A DNA stretch of 64,000 nucleotides, from NCBI GenBank assembly GCA_905182975.1, contig CAJJDM010000003.1:917222-981221 (forward strand), given 5' to 3'. Below the pieces are notes generated by a model, which was not told the origin of the DNA, made no database searches, and was given only the letters and a program-made list of their open reading frames with translations. This document shows positions 1-11,924 of this stretch, in pieces. Origin of the DNA: Paramecium primaurelia. Taxonomy: Eukaryota > Ciliophora > Oligohymenophorea > Peniculida > Parameciidae. Made by a program: the position numbers and the translations under genes. The first letter of the stretch is position 1, and each line of letters starts with the position of its first letter.

Positions 1-1148
1 AAAGATATTATAATATAATAGGCATATTCAAACTTTTTAGGAATGAAGAATTTAAAACAATTTGATTAAGATGCAATTATTGATGAATATAATCATAATC
101 CAAATAATTTTTAAGTTGATAAAGCATTAGATTAATTAATTAAAAAAAGATTTCCAAGTTTAAAGATTGTAAATATGTGTCATTAAGGTGATTAATTTGG
201 AGAAATTGCATTAATAGGTCATGTAAGAAGAACAGCAACAGTTTTATGCGTGACTGATTGTTTATTATTGACATTAACAAATAATGACTTTTAAAATATC
301 TTATAATAATATCATTAATAAGTAAGAAATGAAAAGATTTAATTATTGAGAAATTATTCTTTATTTAGATCATTATCTGATGGTAAATTAAAAGGAATGA
401 TTGAACATATTATTGTATAAAAGTTTTCTATTTTTTCAGTGATATATTATGAAAATACAATACCAGAATATATTTATTTTATAAAGTCAGGAGAAGTTGA
501 ATTACTTAAGGTAGTTAATAAAAATAAACAAATATCAATTTCTTTATTATAAGTTGGTTGTGTATTTGGACATTAAGATATTGGTCATTAATAATTTAGA
601 TAGTATAGAGCAATATCAAAATCATGTTAATGTGAATTATACTTGATTCCAGTTAATATTGTCTTATAATTTGATTAATAAAATGAAAATAATGAAGCAG
701 AGAAAGAATTTCATCAATCAAGATTAAAAAGATTATTAAGTGATCGTATATCTGTTCATGATAGAAAGAAACAAAATTTGTCTCCATAATCAATTGAAGA
801 AAGATATAAAGGAGATAAAGATTATGAATCTTTTCTAAGCTATGCATTTGCAACAAAGAGGTATAAAAAATTTAATATAGAGTTCTTTCGCCTAAGCATA
901 AAAAACTTATTTCTGAGCCATTTGTTCCTTTTTTTGATATAAATCATTCTAAACAAAAGAAATTCAGATAACACACTTCACTCTCGAAAAATTAAAGTGT
1001 TGAAAAATAAACAATTATTAATTTAGATCATTTCAATAATTCTAAGAATTAATTAATAACAACTTAAGTTAATTATCATAGACATCTCTTTAGTCCAAGA
1101 ACAACTAAAAGACATTTAGATACATTTATGCCATTTAAAAGATTATGA
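1..1148 (+). CDS. Cyclic-nucleotide-binding domain protein, 5' end cut by the window
   Basis: The reading frame is open from base 1, so the start lies outside the window; 375 codons are visible. A phosphate-binding-cassette motif FGEIALI followed by RRTATV (about residues 66-81 of the visible part) is the signature of a cNMP-binding domain as in PKA/PKG regulatory subunits. A second, degenerate copy follows about 100 residues later (VFGHQDI ... YRA) in which the usual Gly-Glu pair is lost. A 20-nt intron at 861-880 (GTATAA...ATATAG) restores the frame; without it the frame runs on into poor sequence. The C-terminal tail is basic. Ends at TGA 1146-1148. It could be a free cNMP sensor or the tail of a kinase or channel; the missing 5' part decides. 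Confidence 0.8.
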
Positions 1149-1282
1149 TTTATACAATATTATTATTTAATATATATATTAATTAATATCTATTCAAAAA
1201 ATATTTGTTAAATTATATTATTATTTTTTTAATAAATCTTCTACTAAATTTATATTAACAATTTCTAATAACAATAAATCAT

Positions 1283-3155
1283 TCATTTTTTTAATAATTT
1301 ATGTCTTTTATAAATTTTTCTCATAATTATTGGAATTTATTTTTATTAATTTTCATTTTAGGTTTCATCTTCAGATAAATCTACTAAATCATCATCATCT
1401 TAATCCATACTCAAATCTAATTCATCTTCATCTGAAAAATTTCCTTTTTATAATTCTTTTTCAAATAATTCATCTGCATAAGCATCCTCACTTGTTATAC
1501 TACTTTTTCTTTAAGGTTTATTTTGTTATTTAAGTTGATTATCCTATTTTCTTTATTTTTCAAATTTTAATTTAAATTATTCTTCATTAATAACAGATCC
1601 TGATAAATTAGATATTCTATTTGTAACTCTATTTTTTGCTTCTACAAATTTAGCCAAAAAAGCACTTTATGAATATTCCAATAGTGGATTAACCTTTTAT
1701 GTAATATTTTAATCTTTATTTAAAATCTATTTAGCTATTTATTATGCTTTATTATGATAATGAGAAGTAAATGATTAAATCTCATTTAAAAATGATGATG
1801 CTCCTGAAAATAATGGATCTCTTTTGAAATACAAATACTCTTAATTTTCATTTGTTTCTTCTAATAATTATGGTATCTCTATACAAAGTTTTTAAACACA
1901 AATCAATGCTGTAATTGTAAATGCCAAATTAGAATGCATTGATATTTATAGTAATCTTTTAATGATTGCTTTTTATCTTACTATTTCATTATCTTATTTT
2001 ATTGATAAAAATAACAAATCAAAAAATAATTCACCTAAACTTGTACTTTAAATTTCTTAAGATAATAACTATAAATATATTATAAATAATACAATCTCAT
2101 ATAAACTTCTATAAAAGTGAGCATTTAAATCTGATATTTAATAAACAAAATATAGAGTCTAGATTTTTATTTTAAAATTTTCTGATGTAGCAATTAATTT
2201 ATAAATCAATTTTTCATTTTCTTTAAATAATTCTTTTAATTAATCTAAAAATGATTATCCATAAGGTAAAGTCTTATTAATTCCTTTTAAAATTTGACTA
2301 AATAATTTTGAGCATTTTTAATCAGCTTATGGAATCTTCATTATCTTTTTGAAAAAAATAAAGAAAATCTTAAGCATATAAGCTACAGTGCTTGTTTCTT
2401 GAGTTTATAAATTAATTGTGTTTATAAAATTTAGACAATAATACTAAGCTTCTTAAGGTAAATTGGGTCTATACATAAATCCATAAGTCTCTTTTAAAAA
2501 TGGATAAGTTAATGCAGGTTTTTTCTATTATTAATAAAATATTTTACTGATAATTCTCCTGAAAGTTTCTTAGTAAGTAAAGTCACTAAAGTTTTCTCTT
2601 TATCACCAAATTTATTAACAATTTCTTTTATTAATTCTTTTGTATATATTGGATGAGCACAATGTAGTTCTAGCATCATTAAAATAATTTGTCTTCGCAC
2701 ATATGGTAAAACATCTTAGGAAGCCTTGATGAGAATTTCACAGGTCTTCACTAACACCTAATTAATTCCATGCCAATAATATTTCTATAATTCATCAGTT
2801 AAATTTGATTCTTCAAAATTGCATGGAACACCTCTCTTTAAAATTAAATGAATTAATAAATCTTTAAGTTAAAATAAAGCTTTTAAACTTTTCTCTCTTG
2901 ATGGTAATGCAGCCTATATATATTAATAGATAATTGTACAATTTCTAATAACTTATTTAATGAACCTAATGCATGATCTGGATTTTCTTTGATTGAAATT
3001 GACAAGGCTGAGATTTTATCTGCTATTGTTCCTGAATGTAATAATTTTTGCATCAATTATGTATCAGAGGCTGGCTTATCCCTTCTTATTTTCTTCTCCT
3101 AATACTCATATAGTTTTTAGGCATGATTAAAAGAATCCTCAATTTTTTTTACCAT
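1283..3155 (-). CDS. NOC1: NOC1/MAK21/CEBPZ-like ribosome assembly factor
   Basis: 599 aa after removing introns at 2914-2939 (26 nt), 2525-2547 (23 nt) and 2069-2092 (24 nt). The order of landmarks follows the CBF/Mak21 family: an N-terminal GTIADKISAL segment, FMYRPN...AQYYCLNFIN in the middle, then ILKGINKTLPY and HFYRSLYE. Family members export and assemble pre-60S ribosomal particles in the nucleolus. The 24-nt intron has a length divisible by three and no TGA; it is called because its removal turns the text into LYEILLSQEI, matching the family LYESLLDPRL. The protein is shorter than the roughly 1000-aa yeast and human homologues, lacking most of the N-terminal extension. The acidic tail before TGA is typical. 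Start ATG lies 14 bp from the divergent gene at 3170. Confidence 0.85.
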
Positions 3156-3169
3156 AATTTATATTAATT

Positions 3170-4192
3170 ATGGAAATTGATCGTTTGAGAAAATCTATCA
3201 AAAATCAATTTGAACAAAAAGAAATAAAATAAAAGGGGGAATTTCTTTCTATTATAGATTAAGAATTGTAATCCTTAAAAGAAAAGCTAGCTACACAAAT
3301 ACTATAAGAAAATAATAATATCGTAAAATATAATATTAAGTTACTCTAATTGGAAAAAAAGAATGCTGAAAAACAAGATATTATGTTAGATTAAGAATTG
3401 CAATTAAGAAATTATGCTACATTAAAATAGTAATCATTATAGTTTGATGTTTCAACACAATATAATGAAATTTAACAAATTGATAGAGATGATCAAAAAA
3501 ATGAGATAAATATATAAAATGTAAATGTTTAAATAGAAGAGTTAAAAACTAGAAATTTAAAGTTGTCTCTAAAGCTTTTTAAATTACTATTGTATTTTGT
3601 AGACTTGGAATTATATGATAGTGAATTTGCAAAATAAGCAGCTCTTGATGATTTTCCTTGTGATTAACTTTACAAACCTAAATTACCAGAGATATAGAAC
3701 ATGATCATGAATTTAGAAGTAAATGAGAAAAAATATTAATCAATTATTAAATAGAAAGTATCTTATATAACTATCATTTGGAAGACTAATTAAAATAATA
3801 AAAAATAGAAATAGAATAATTATTACAATAAAATAAGAAGTTGAAGAAATAATTATATGTATATGACTTTAGTTCAGATGCAAAAACTGATCAATAAAAA
3901 AGATCTATCTTCACTTTGGGAGAATAATTAGATGATTAAAAATACTTAGAATAATTATTATAACCAAAAAGGGTATAATCTTTATATTTAAAAATAGAAT
4001 ACTTAACCAAAATGCAAAACATTGAATGATATCATATTAAAAAAAAGAAGATAAAGTATTGATACTAGTGAACCAAGATTAGATTTTTATAAAATCAACA
4101 GAAAATTAATAGCAGATAGATTCTAATAGCAACCAATATAATTTCTAAGTTACTAATAATGTAGAATTCACTCATTATCAATTAAACATTGA
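3170..4192 (+). CDS. Coiled-coil protein, unknown function, one-base frame break
   Basis: About 332 aa, rich in Gln, Glu, Lys and Leu in heptad-like spacing. A 25-nt intron at 3973-3997 (GTATAATC...AAATAG) is required to reach the TGA at 4190-4192. The two halves are in different frames with no GT...AG intron of suitable length between them; the break lies within about 3728-3780 and would be repaired if the A6 run at 3728-3733 were one base longer. The total coding length is also one base short of a multiple of three. No conserved family recognised. Shares a 14-bp gap between start codons with the NOC1-like gene, implying overlapping promoters. Confidence 0.65.
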
Positions 4193-4361
4193 TAAAGTAT
4201 TATTATTATTAAATTACATATAATAATAATCATACTTATATCTGATTGATATTATTCTTATTAATATTAATTCTTCTATTATATTTAATTGATTTATTTG
4301 AGACAAATAGAACTTGAATATTATTTTAATTGGTTAATAAAATTATTTTCTTGATTAATTA

Positions 4362-4911
4362 ATGGGAGGAGCTTTTGGAAAAAGGAAAGTTTAAATATTA
4401 GTAGTTGGTTTAGATAATTCAGGGAAAACAAGTATTATAAATGCTTTGAAAAATGAGAAAAATGCAACAGTGGCACCCACAGTAGGTTTTAATAAGGATT
4501 CTGTAGAAAAATTTAACTTAAACTTTTAATTCTCTGATATGAGTGGATAAAATTAATATAGAGGTATGTGGGAATAGTATGCAACAAAAGTATTAGAATT
4601 GATATAAATAGATTGATGGACTTATTTTTGTAATTGATTCATCTGATAAAATCCGATTTGGTATTGCTCTTGATGAATTCAAATTACTATTAGAGACTTA
4701 AGGATTCAATAAAGACCTTCCAATTCTTGTGTATGCTAATAAATAGGATTCTCCAGATGCATAAAATCCATAATTTTTTATTGATTATTTCGAATTGAAA
4801 AAGTATAAGAATCCTTCTTAATGCTTTGGAGGAAGTGCTAAGACTGGAGTTGGTTTGGATTAAGGACTTGAATGGTTAAGTGCAAAGATTTAGTAAGTAA
4901 AACCAAAATGA
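4362..4911 (+). CDS. ARL6: ARL6/BBS3-like small GTPase
   Basis: 175 aa with one 22-nt intron at 4590-4611. All Arf-family motifs are visible: G1 GLDNSGKT, G3 FSDMSGQNQYR, then FVIDSSD and G4 ANKQD. The variant G3 DMSGQ (rather than DVGGQ) together with LxFxxxDMSGQ is characteristic of ARL6, the BBS3 gene product, which recruits the BBSome coat to membranes to sort proteins into cilia. The N-terminal glycine (MGGAF) could be myristoylated or precede the membrane-inserting helix. C-terminal IQQVKPK resembles the ARL6 end. Length equals the family (about 186 aa). Confidence 0.88.
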
Positions 4912-5061
4912 TATGCTTTTTATTAAGATTTTGGATTAATATTTAATATTACTAATTGTCTTATCTATATATTTTATAAGCAAAGCTATATTATTTATTG
5001 TTCATTATAATGAAATGATAATACAGAAATTTAAAAGTTGTCGTTATAAATTTAAATATAA

Positions 5062-8000
5062 ATGATAGATAGTGAAACATTTTTTGCAAAATACTTGTTA
5101 TCGCCACGACTTTAACATACAGAATCTGACTAAAGACTTATATCCCTTAATGCAGCTTAAATTAGATTATCTCCAGATAGAAAGATAAAATCCTCTTTTC
5201 TTTAGGATGAAATATCATTCACATCTAAAAATTCTTAACTACTTAGTTAAACTATCAGATCACTTCTCAAAAATAGTTGGGATTTTGTTGAAACTGTTAG
5301 AGAGAAAAACTTAATTGATCCTCATTTATAATATCATTTAAGAAAATTCAAAAATGATCATGAAAGTGTTAGTGACCTTGTAAACAGAAAGGTGTTCGAT
5401 AATATTGAACATCTCAATCAATACAAGGATTAGATCAATTCATTATAATAGGAGATTGTTAACTTAAATGAAAAATGCAAACATAGAAAAGTATGTTTAA
5501 AAAAATTGAATGATATTTTAAATAGAAAAGATGATGAACTTTTATAATTTAATCAATAAATACAAACTATTTAGACAGAAAATTTATCATTAAAAAATTA
5601 ACAAGAAGAATTAAATTGTTAAAATATTCAATTAATAGAAGAATTATAAAATGTAATAAGTACATCATAATAAACCATCAATTAACTTAATTAGAAGATA
5701 AGAGGAATAGAGACTAATTATGAATAATTAAAATCTGATAAGGATAAGGAGATTTAAAATTAATTAAATTAAACTGATAAATTAGAAGAAGAATATGATT
5801 CTCTTAAATTAAAACTCAAGAAATAAGAATCTTAAATAGGTTTATTAATTGAAAAAAATTAAGAACAAAAATTTGAAATTGAATCTCTAAACACTTCATT
5901 AAATTAGAATAAAGATTAAATGAAATTAAATGAAATTGAAATTAAAAGATTAAAAGATTTATGTACATTTTAAGAAGAATAAATTAATTAATATTGTAAT
6001 TAATAAACATAGACTCTATTATAATTTACATCAAGATAAAATGAATTAACATAATAGTTTAATCATAAATAAAATGAATTATTATAATAAATTTAATAAT
6101 TAGAAAATGAAAAAATTGAATTATAAGGAAAAATTACTTCATTTATTTAAAAAGAAATCTAATTAAATTAATAAATATAGTAGTTAGAAGATAGATAAAT
6201 TGAATTTGAATAAACCAATAATTCATAATTTGAAACAATCCAATAATAAAAGAAGTAAATTAATTTATTAACATCATAATGTTAATAATATGTTACAGAA
6301 TTAGAAAATAATCAAAATGAATAGATAATCTAAGATTTATAAACTTAATTATCATAATCTAAAATAATAATTAATGATTTAAACATTAAAATTAAGGAAG
6401 AAGAATAAAAATTTGAAAAATTGAAATAATAAAAAGATGATGATATATTTATACAATTAAATTAAATTTACAAATTAGAAGAAGAATTGGAAACATTAAA
6501 ATCAAAATTAAAAAAATAAGAATCCTAATTAGTAATTACATCTGAAAAAAATCATGAACTTAAAGAAGAAATAGATTCTTTGAATGCTGAATAACTATCT
6601 TTTAAAGATTAGATAAAACTTAATGAAATAGAACTCAAAAGATTAAGAGATTTAACTGTTGTTTAAGAGGAATAATTAAAGGTTTATTGTAATTAATAAG
6701 CATCAACATACTAATAGTTTAGTGCTAGATAAAATGAATAAGTTCAATAATTTAATATTAAATAAAATGAACTATTAGAGTAAATTGCTACATAATAAAA
6801 AGAGTATGCTGATTTATAAGGAAAACTATCATAAATTATGCAAAAAGAGATTATTTCACATTAAAAAAATAAGATTCTTGAAGATTAAGTAAAAGAACTT
6901 GAGGAATTAAATTAAAATTTACTTGATACCAATTCAAAATAAAAAAAACAATTAAGTAATCTAAATTAAGTTTGTTAATAAAATGATATTTAAATGGAAT
7001 AACAATAGAAAGATAGGTAAAATTTGGAGGATGCTATTTAATAAAATAAACAAAAACTAAAATAAATTGAAGAAAAATTAAACTAATCTAATTTAATTAT
7101 ATTGTAATATGAATAATAGATTAATGATTAACAATTATAATTATCTATTCTTAATTAAACTTAATAAGAATTGTAATAATATTAATAAAAAGTCTTAATT
7201 TTAAACAATAATTTAGATGAATCAAGAATATAAACAGAAACTATATTAAAATAAAAAGAAGATCTTGAAGTTTAACTTTAAAATACAACACAAACTAATA
7301 GTTAATTATAATAATGTAATAAAACACTTGAATAATAATAAAAATTGATTGAAAATAATTATTCAAGTTTGACATAAGAAAATAGAAGATTATAAAATTA
7401 GTTAAGTGAATCTATTTGTGTTAGTAAATAAAAAGAACTTGAAAATTAAGAATTATAGAAATTAAATGAAACATTTAATTAATAAATATCCTAATTATAA
7501 CATTAATATACTTAATTAGAATAATCATATCATCAAATAGAATCAGATAAAAATGTTATTAATTAATAATTAAGTGATAATTCACATTTATTAGAGTAAT
7601 CAATGATGGAAAATGAAAGTAAATTAACAAAATTATAGACATAAAATTAAAATTTAAAGGAGGAAATCAAATAGTTAAAAAAGAATCAAAATGAAAAAGA
7701 ACACTAATTTGCTTAAACAGTAAAATAATATCATTAAAAACATTAAGGTATCATATTAATTTTAATTATTTTAGAACATAATACAAAAATGAGTGAAATT
7801 AATAAATTATTAAAAGATAGAAATGAAGAAATATAAAAAATGAAATTATAAATGGATGATGCTTAAATAAAATCATAATTACTTAAAATGAAAGGTAAAT
7901 ATTTAAAAACTAATTTAGATGAAACATATAGAAGATTATTAAATAGAATAATAAAATCAATTGATCCATTTTGTGATACAAAAAAAATCAATGATGTAGA

Positions 8001-8139
8001 TACTCTACTTGAAACTGCAGTTGAAAAGGTACAAACACTTGTCAAACTTAAAAAAAGAAATAAAGAAAATGATGAATTCTCTTTAAATAGTTAAAAAGAA
8101 CCATTTAATTTGGAATTGTCTCAAATAGTATAAAATTGA
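5062..8139 (+). CDS. Long coiled-coil protein, 1016 aa, with internal duplication
   Basis: 1016 aa after removal of a 27-nt intron at 7748-7774 (GTATCA...TTTTAG; the retained form would insert a hydrophobic stretch GIILILIIL into a coiled coil). Almost the whole protein from about residue 110 to 900 is heptad-rich and Gln-rich. Two blocks of roughly 75 residues, encoded near 5775-6015 and 6460-6700, repeat each other: both contain KLKKQESQ, then LNEIE(I/L)KRL and YCNQQ. The N terminus (MIDSETFFAKYLLSPR) and a conserved-looking C terminus (RRLLNRIIKSIDPFCDT) are not coiled coil. In a ciliate such proteins are commonly cytoskeletal or basal body components; this role is inference. Confidence 0.82.
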
Positions 8140-8723
8140 TTAAATTATCAATATAAAATTCATTTTCAATCTAAAATTTTATTTATACTTCTATAAACTT
8201 TATCTAATTTAACTTGTAATTTTATGAATTAATTAAAATATCTCTAATTTTTTAAATTATTTGTTATTTATTCTAGTAAATTGTTTAAATAATTTTTTTG
8301 ATTTTTTATCTTTAGAGGATGATGATTAAAACTTTACCTTAAACTAATTTTTAATAAATAATTATTATTTAATAATTATTTTAGAGCTTATTTCATCAAA
8401 ATTCCAATTTTTAATTTACTTTAAGTTAAATCAGTCTCTCCTTTCATTCATGGAACACTAAGTAAATTTAGAAAGATATCTCAGATCCGTACTTTTTAGA
8501 GTGTAAATCCTTTCATTTTAAATATTTCTATCCAAAACACAACCCAAAACAGATATTTTTATTAGGTAACTCACAAAATTTCTTCATATTATATAAAAAA
8601 TTAATGTTTTTATTGTACTCTAATTAATTGAAGAACTTTGCCAAAATTTTAAAATATAGTTCTCATTTATTGTGTTGAACTAATTGCTCCCTTAACGATC
8701 TTCATCAGCATATTCATCTCATT
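8140..8723. other. Segment without a clean gene, upstream of repeat copy A
   Basis: 584 bases between the 1016-aa coiled-coil gene and repeat copy A. On the minus strand there is an open frame 8447-8166 (93 aa, Lys/Asn/Leu-rich, ending at TGA) that looks like a C-terminal exon (KLDKVYRSINKILD at its end), but the stretch between it and the gene entering from 9323 is broken over all three frames. The corresponding sequence upstream of copy C (10800-11324) is completely different and codes cleanly for ankyrin repeats, so this segment is either the degraded or alternative flank of a related locus or a chimeric contig end. Confidence 0.4.
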
Positions 8724-9323
8724 AGATGGTAAAGTATTAATATGTATATTTTATTTTGTTTATTTAGGTGATTGATTAATTTACATAGGTGAGAAATTTA
8801 ATTTATTTATGATTGTATATAGATCTTAATTAGAATAATCAGTCTTATATATTTTTAAAGTTTTATGATATGAAGGTTTATATTAAGATGATGTAGATTA
8901 TTTAGTTGGTTCTATTATATTATTATTAATATGTTATATATTAATAGTCTTTTTATTAATAATTAATTATTATTTAGTTTTTGCTCTTTTTCTTTAATTT
9001 TAAATAATTACTTAAGGAGGATGTACTTTAATTTCTGTAGTACTTTTTAATTTAACTCCATAATCTACTATATTCTTTAATGAATGATTTTTAAGAAATT
9101 CTCTTATTTATTCATCTGTTGGTATTGTTATTTTATGTCTTTTTAATAATGAAATCATCTTATTAGGTGGTAATACAAAAAATTTAAAATCTTCACTAAA
9201 TAATGGTCTAATTATATCTTTTTATTTCATTTTAGGATACCATGGTCTATCTGTATTTATTATTCTTATTTATTAATTTTATGATTAAACTATTAATCTT
9301 CTATAATAATCTTCATTAAACAT
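8571..9323 (-). pseudogene. 5' part of ankyrin-gene copy A, tail not ankyrin
   Basis: Start ATG and the first 200 codons are the same as in the intact-looking copy at 11924 (begins MFNEDYYRRL). After the codons for LPS, at the edge of the repeated block (8724), the sequence changes and the frame continues only about 50 codons to a TGA at 8571-8573 with no ankyrin motif. Thus this is either a genuinely rearranged allele or an assembly chimera at a contig end, not a functional second gene. Confidence 0.5.
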
Positions 9324-9914
9324 TTATTTATATATATATATTTATATATATATATATTTATTATTAATAGAAAATTTTATAATATTATAAATGAATTAAC
9401 TTATTAAATAGTGCCTTGAAAGGGAATATTAAAGATAAGGTCTTTCAGATTAACCTCATTCAATCAGTGTTAATGTTGTTGTGAACTTAGAAAAAGCTAA
9501 TTTAAAATTATCAATGTCTATTGATCCTGAGATTCCATTTAATATATTTTTATAAGGAATCAAAGAATAAATATTTGCATAACGGATGTAAGCTTATTAT
9601 GAAGAAGAATTAGAATGGTAATTATGTAATGGAAGCAATCTTCAACCAGACGATGGAAGAACTCTTTAATCATTAGGTTTTACAAACAATTGTACATTAT
9701 ATGTCAGATTGAAACTTAGAGGTGGACCAAAAAAAATATATTATTAAGTATTAGTGGATTTGCAATTCAAGAAAATTGAATTATTTATAGAATAATATCA
9801 ATTTAATCCAGTTTCATGTCTTTTTCATGATATTTTGATAGAATTATTCAAAAATTAACAACTTAAAATTGATCGTCCATTTGCTTTTTTTATAAATGAA
9901 ACAGAAATTAATCC
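8724..9914. repeat. Repeat copy A (1191 bp), followed by N at 9915
   Basis: Begins AGATGGTAAAG and ends ...AATTAATCC immediately before the single N. By eye it is the same sequence as copy C (11325-12515), offset 2601. It holds the divergent promoter and the first codons of the ankyrin gene (-) and of the ubiquitin-like gene (+). Interpretation: an unmerged contig end. Confidence 0.85.
9391..9914 (+). CDS. Ubiquitin-like protein, copy A, truncated at N
   Basis: First 174 codons of the gene described at 11992-13122, identical by eye, and cut by the N at 9915. It is an assembly duplicate, not an extra gene. Confidence 0.7.
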
Positions 9915-9915
9915 N

Positions 9916-10515
9916 AGATGGTAAAGTATTAATATGTATATTTTATTTTGTTTATTTAGGTGATTGATTAATTTACATAGGTGAGAAATTTAATTTATTT
10001 ATGATTGTATATAGATCTTAATTAGAATAATCAGTCTTATATATTTTTAAAGTTTTATGATATGAAGGTTTATATTAAGATGATGTAGATTATTTAGTTG
10101 GTTCTATTATATTATTATTAATAGGTTATATATTAATAGTCTTTTTATTAATAATTAATTATTATTTAGTTTTTGCTCTTTTTCTTTAATTTTAAATAAT
10201 TACTTAAGGAGGATGTACTTTAATTTCTGTAGTACTTTTTAATTTAACTCCATAATCTACAATATTCTTTAATGAATGATTTTTAAGAAATTCTCTTATT
10301 TATTCATCTGTTGGTATTGTTATTTTATGTCTTTTTAATAATGAAATCATCTTATTAGGTGGTAATACAAAAAATTTAAAATCTTCACTAAATAATGGTC
10401 TAATTATATCTTTTTATTTCATTTTAGGATACCATGGTCTATCTGTATTTATTATTCTTATTTATTAATTTTATGATTAAACTATTAATCTTCTATAATA
10501 ATCTTCATTAAACAT
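9916..10515 (-). CDS. Ankyrin protein, copy B, truncated at N
   Basis: 200 codons open from ATG at 10515 to the N at 9915; the same N-terminal region as at 11924, before the ankyrin repeats begin. Assembly duplicate or allele. Confidence 0.6.
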
Positions 10516-10582
10516 TTATTTATATATATATATTTATATATATATATATTTATTATTAATAGAAAATTTTATAATATTATAA

Positions 10583-10798
10583 ATGAATTAACTTATTAAA
10601 TAGTGCCTTGAAAGGGAATATTAAAGATAAGGTCTTTCAGATTAACCTCATTCAATCAGTGTTAATGTTGTTGTGAACTTAGAAAAAGCTAATTTAAAAT
10701 TATCAATGTCTATTGATCCTGAGATTCCATTTAATATATTTTTATAAGGAATCAAAGAATAAATATTTGCATAACGGATGTAAGCTTATTATGAAGAA
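10583..10798 (+). CDS. Ubiquitin-like protein, copy B, truncated at N
   Basis: 72 codons identical by eye to the start of the gene at 11992, cut by the N at 10799. Assembly duplicate or allele. Confidence 0.6.
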
Positions 10799-10799
10799 N

Positions 10800-11924
10800 A
10801 GTTAATAGATTTTTAGCTTTTTCATTAGAATCTAAAACAGTTTTTAAATCTGTAATAGCAGTACTCCAAGGGTATGCACCATTAGCCAATAAAATATGTG
10901 TGATTTCCAAATGGTTTTCCTCTATTGATAAAATTAATGGTGTTCTATATAAAATATCAATTCCATCAACATCAGAATGATATTACAAAAGCAATTCTAC
11001 TAATTCTACATAACCTTTTTTACATGCCCAATGAAGTGCAGTCATATTATAAAAATCAAAATCAAAAACAAGATAAGGATTGATTGATAGAAGATTATTG
11101 ATTTCATCTATTTAATTCTTTTTAGCTGCATGAATAAATTGTTTTGAAAGTGGTTTTTCATATGGTTTTTTTGAAAATATCTTATTTTACATTACATACT
11201 TAATAGTTAAACCTAATTTCTTTATCTTATTAATGGCTCTCAACAGTAATTATCGAAGCTGTTTCTTTGATCTAGGAGGATAAGGTAATACACTTTTTGG
11301 TACAATCGGTTTTACATATGTTTAAGATGGTAAAGTATTAATATGTATATTTTATTTTGTTTATTTAGGTGATTGATTAATTTACATAGGTGAGAAATTT
11401 AATTTATTTATGATTGTATATAGATCTTAATTAGAATAATCAGTCTTATATATTTTTAAAGTTTTATGATATGAAGGTTTATATTAAGATGATGTAGATT
11501 ATTTAGTTGGTTCTATTATATTATTATTAATATGTTATATATTAATAGTCTTTTTATTAATAATTAATTATTATTTAGTTTTTGCTCTTTTTCTTTAATT
11601 TTAAATAATTACTTAAGGAGGATGTACTTTAATTTCTGTAGTACTTTTTAATTTAACTCCATAATCTACTATATTCTTTAATGAATGATTTTTAAGAAAT
11701 TCTCTTATTTATTCATCTGTTGGTATTGTTATTTTATGTCTTTTTAATAATGAAATCATCTTATTAGGTGGTAATACAAAAAATTTAAAATCTTCACTAA
11801 ATAATGGTCTAATTATATCTTTTTATTTCATTTTAGGATACCATGGTCTATCTGTATTTATTATTCTTATTTATTAATTTTATGATTAAACTATTAATCT
11901 TCTATAATAATCTTCATTAAACAT
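10800..11924 (-). CDS. Ankyrin-repeat protein, 3' end cut by N
   Basis: 375 codons open from ATG 11924 down to the N at 10799; the C terminus is missing. About the first 200 residues have no recognised domain and are basic. Then come ankyrin repeats: TALHWACKKGYVELVELLLQ is a textbook unit, followed by a weaker one, TPLILSIEENHLEITHILLA. Ankyrin repeats bind protein partners; the target is unknown. No intron needed. The start codon is 67 bp from that of the divergent ubiquitin-like gene, across an AT-repeat promoter. Confidence 0.78.

Larger units (their letters stand above)
9916..10798. repeat. Repeat copy B (883 bp), between Ns at 9915 and 10799
   Basis: Same start AGATGGTAAAG as copies A and C; ends after ...TATTATGAAGAA. 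It differs from A and C at two or more positions (for example TAATAGGTTAT instead of TAATATGTTAT near 10121, and CTACAATATTC instead of CTACTATATTC near 10258). It contains the ankyrin 5' part (start 10515, -) and the ubiquitin-like 5' part (start 10583, +). A small contig from another allele or paralogue, or one with errors, is the simplest reading. Confidence 0.8.

Noticed and set aside
3719..3758. 40-nt intron to explain the frame change in the coiled-coil gene at 3170
   Set aside because: It leads into the wrong frame; no GT...AG pair of suitable length was found, so a one-base error is preferred.
9331..9356. AT-rich tract as replication origin or telomere remnant
   Set aside because: It is a plain TA repeat inside a promoter; no C4A2/C3A3 telomere repeats occur in the window.
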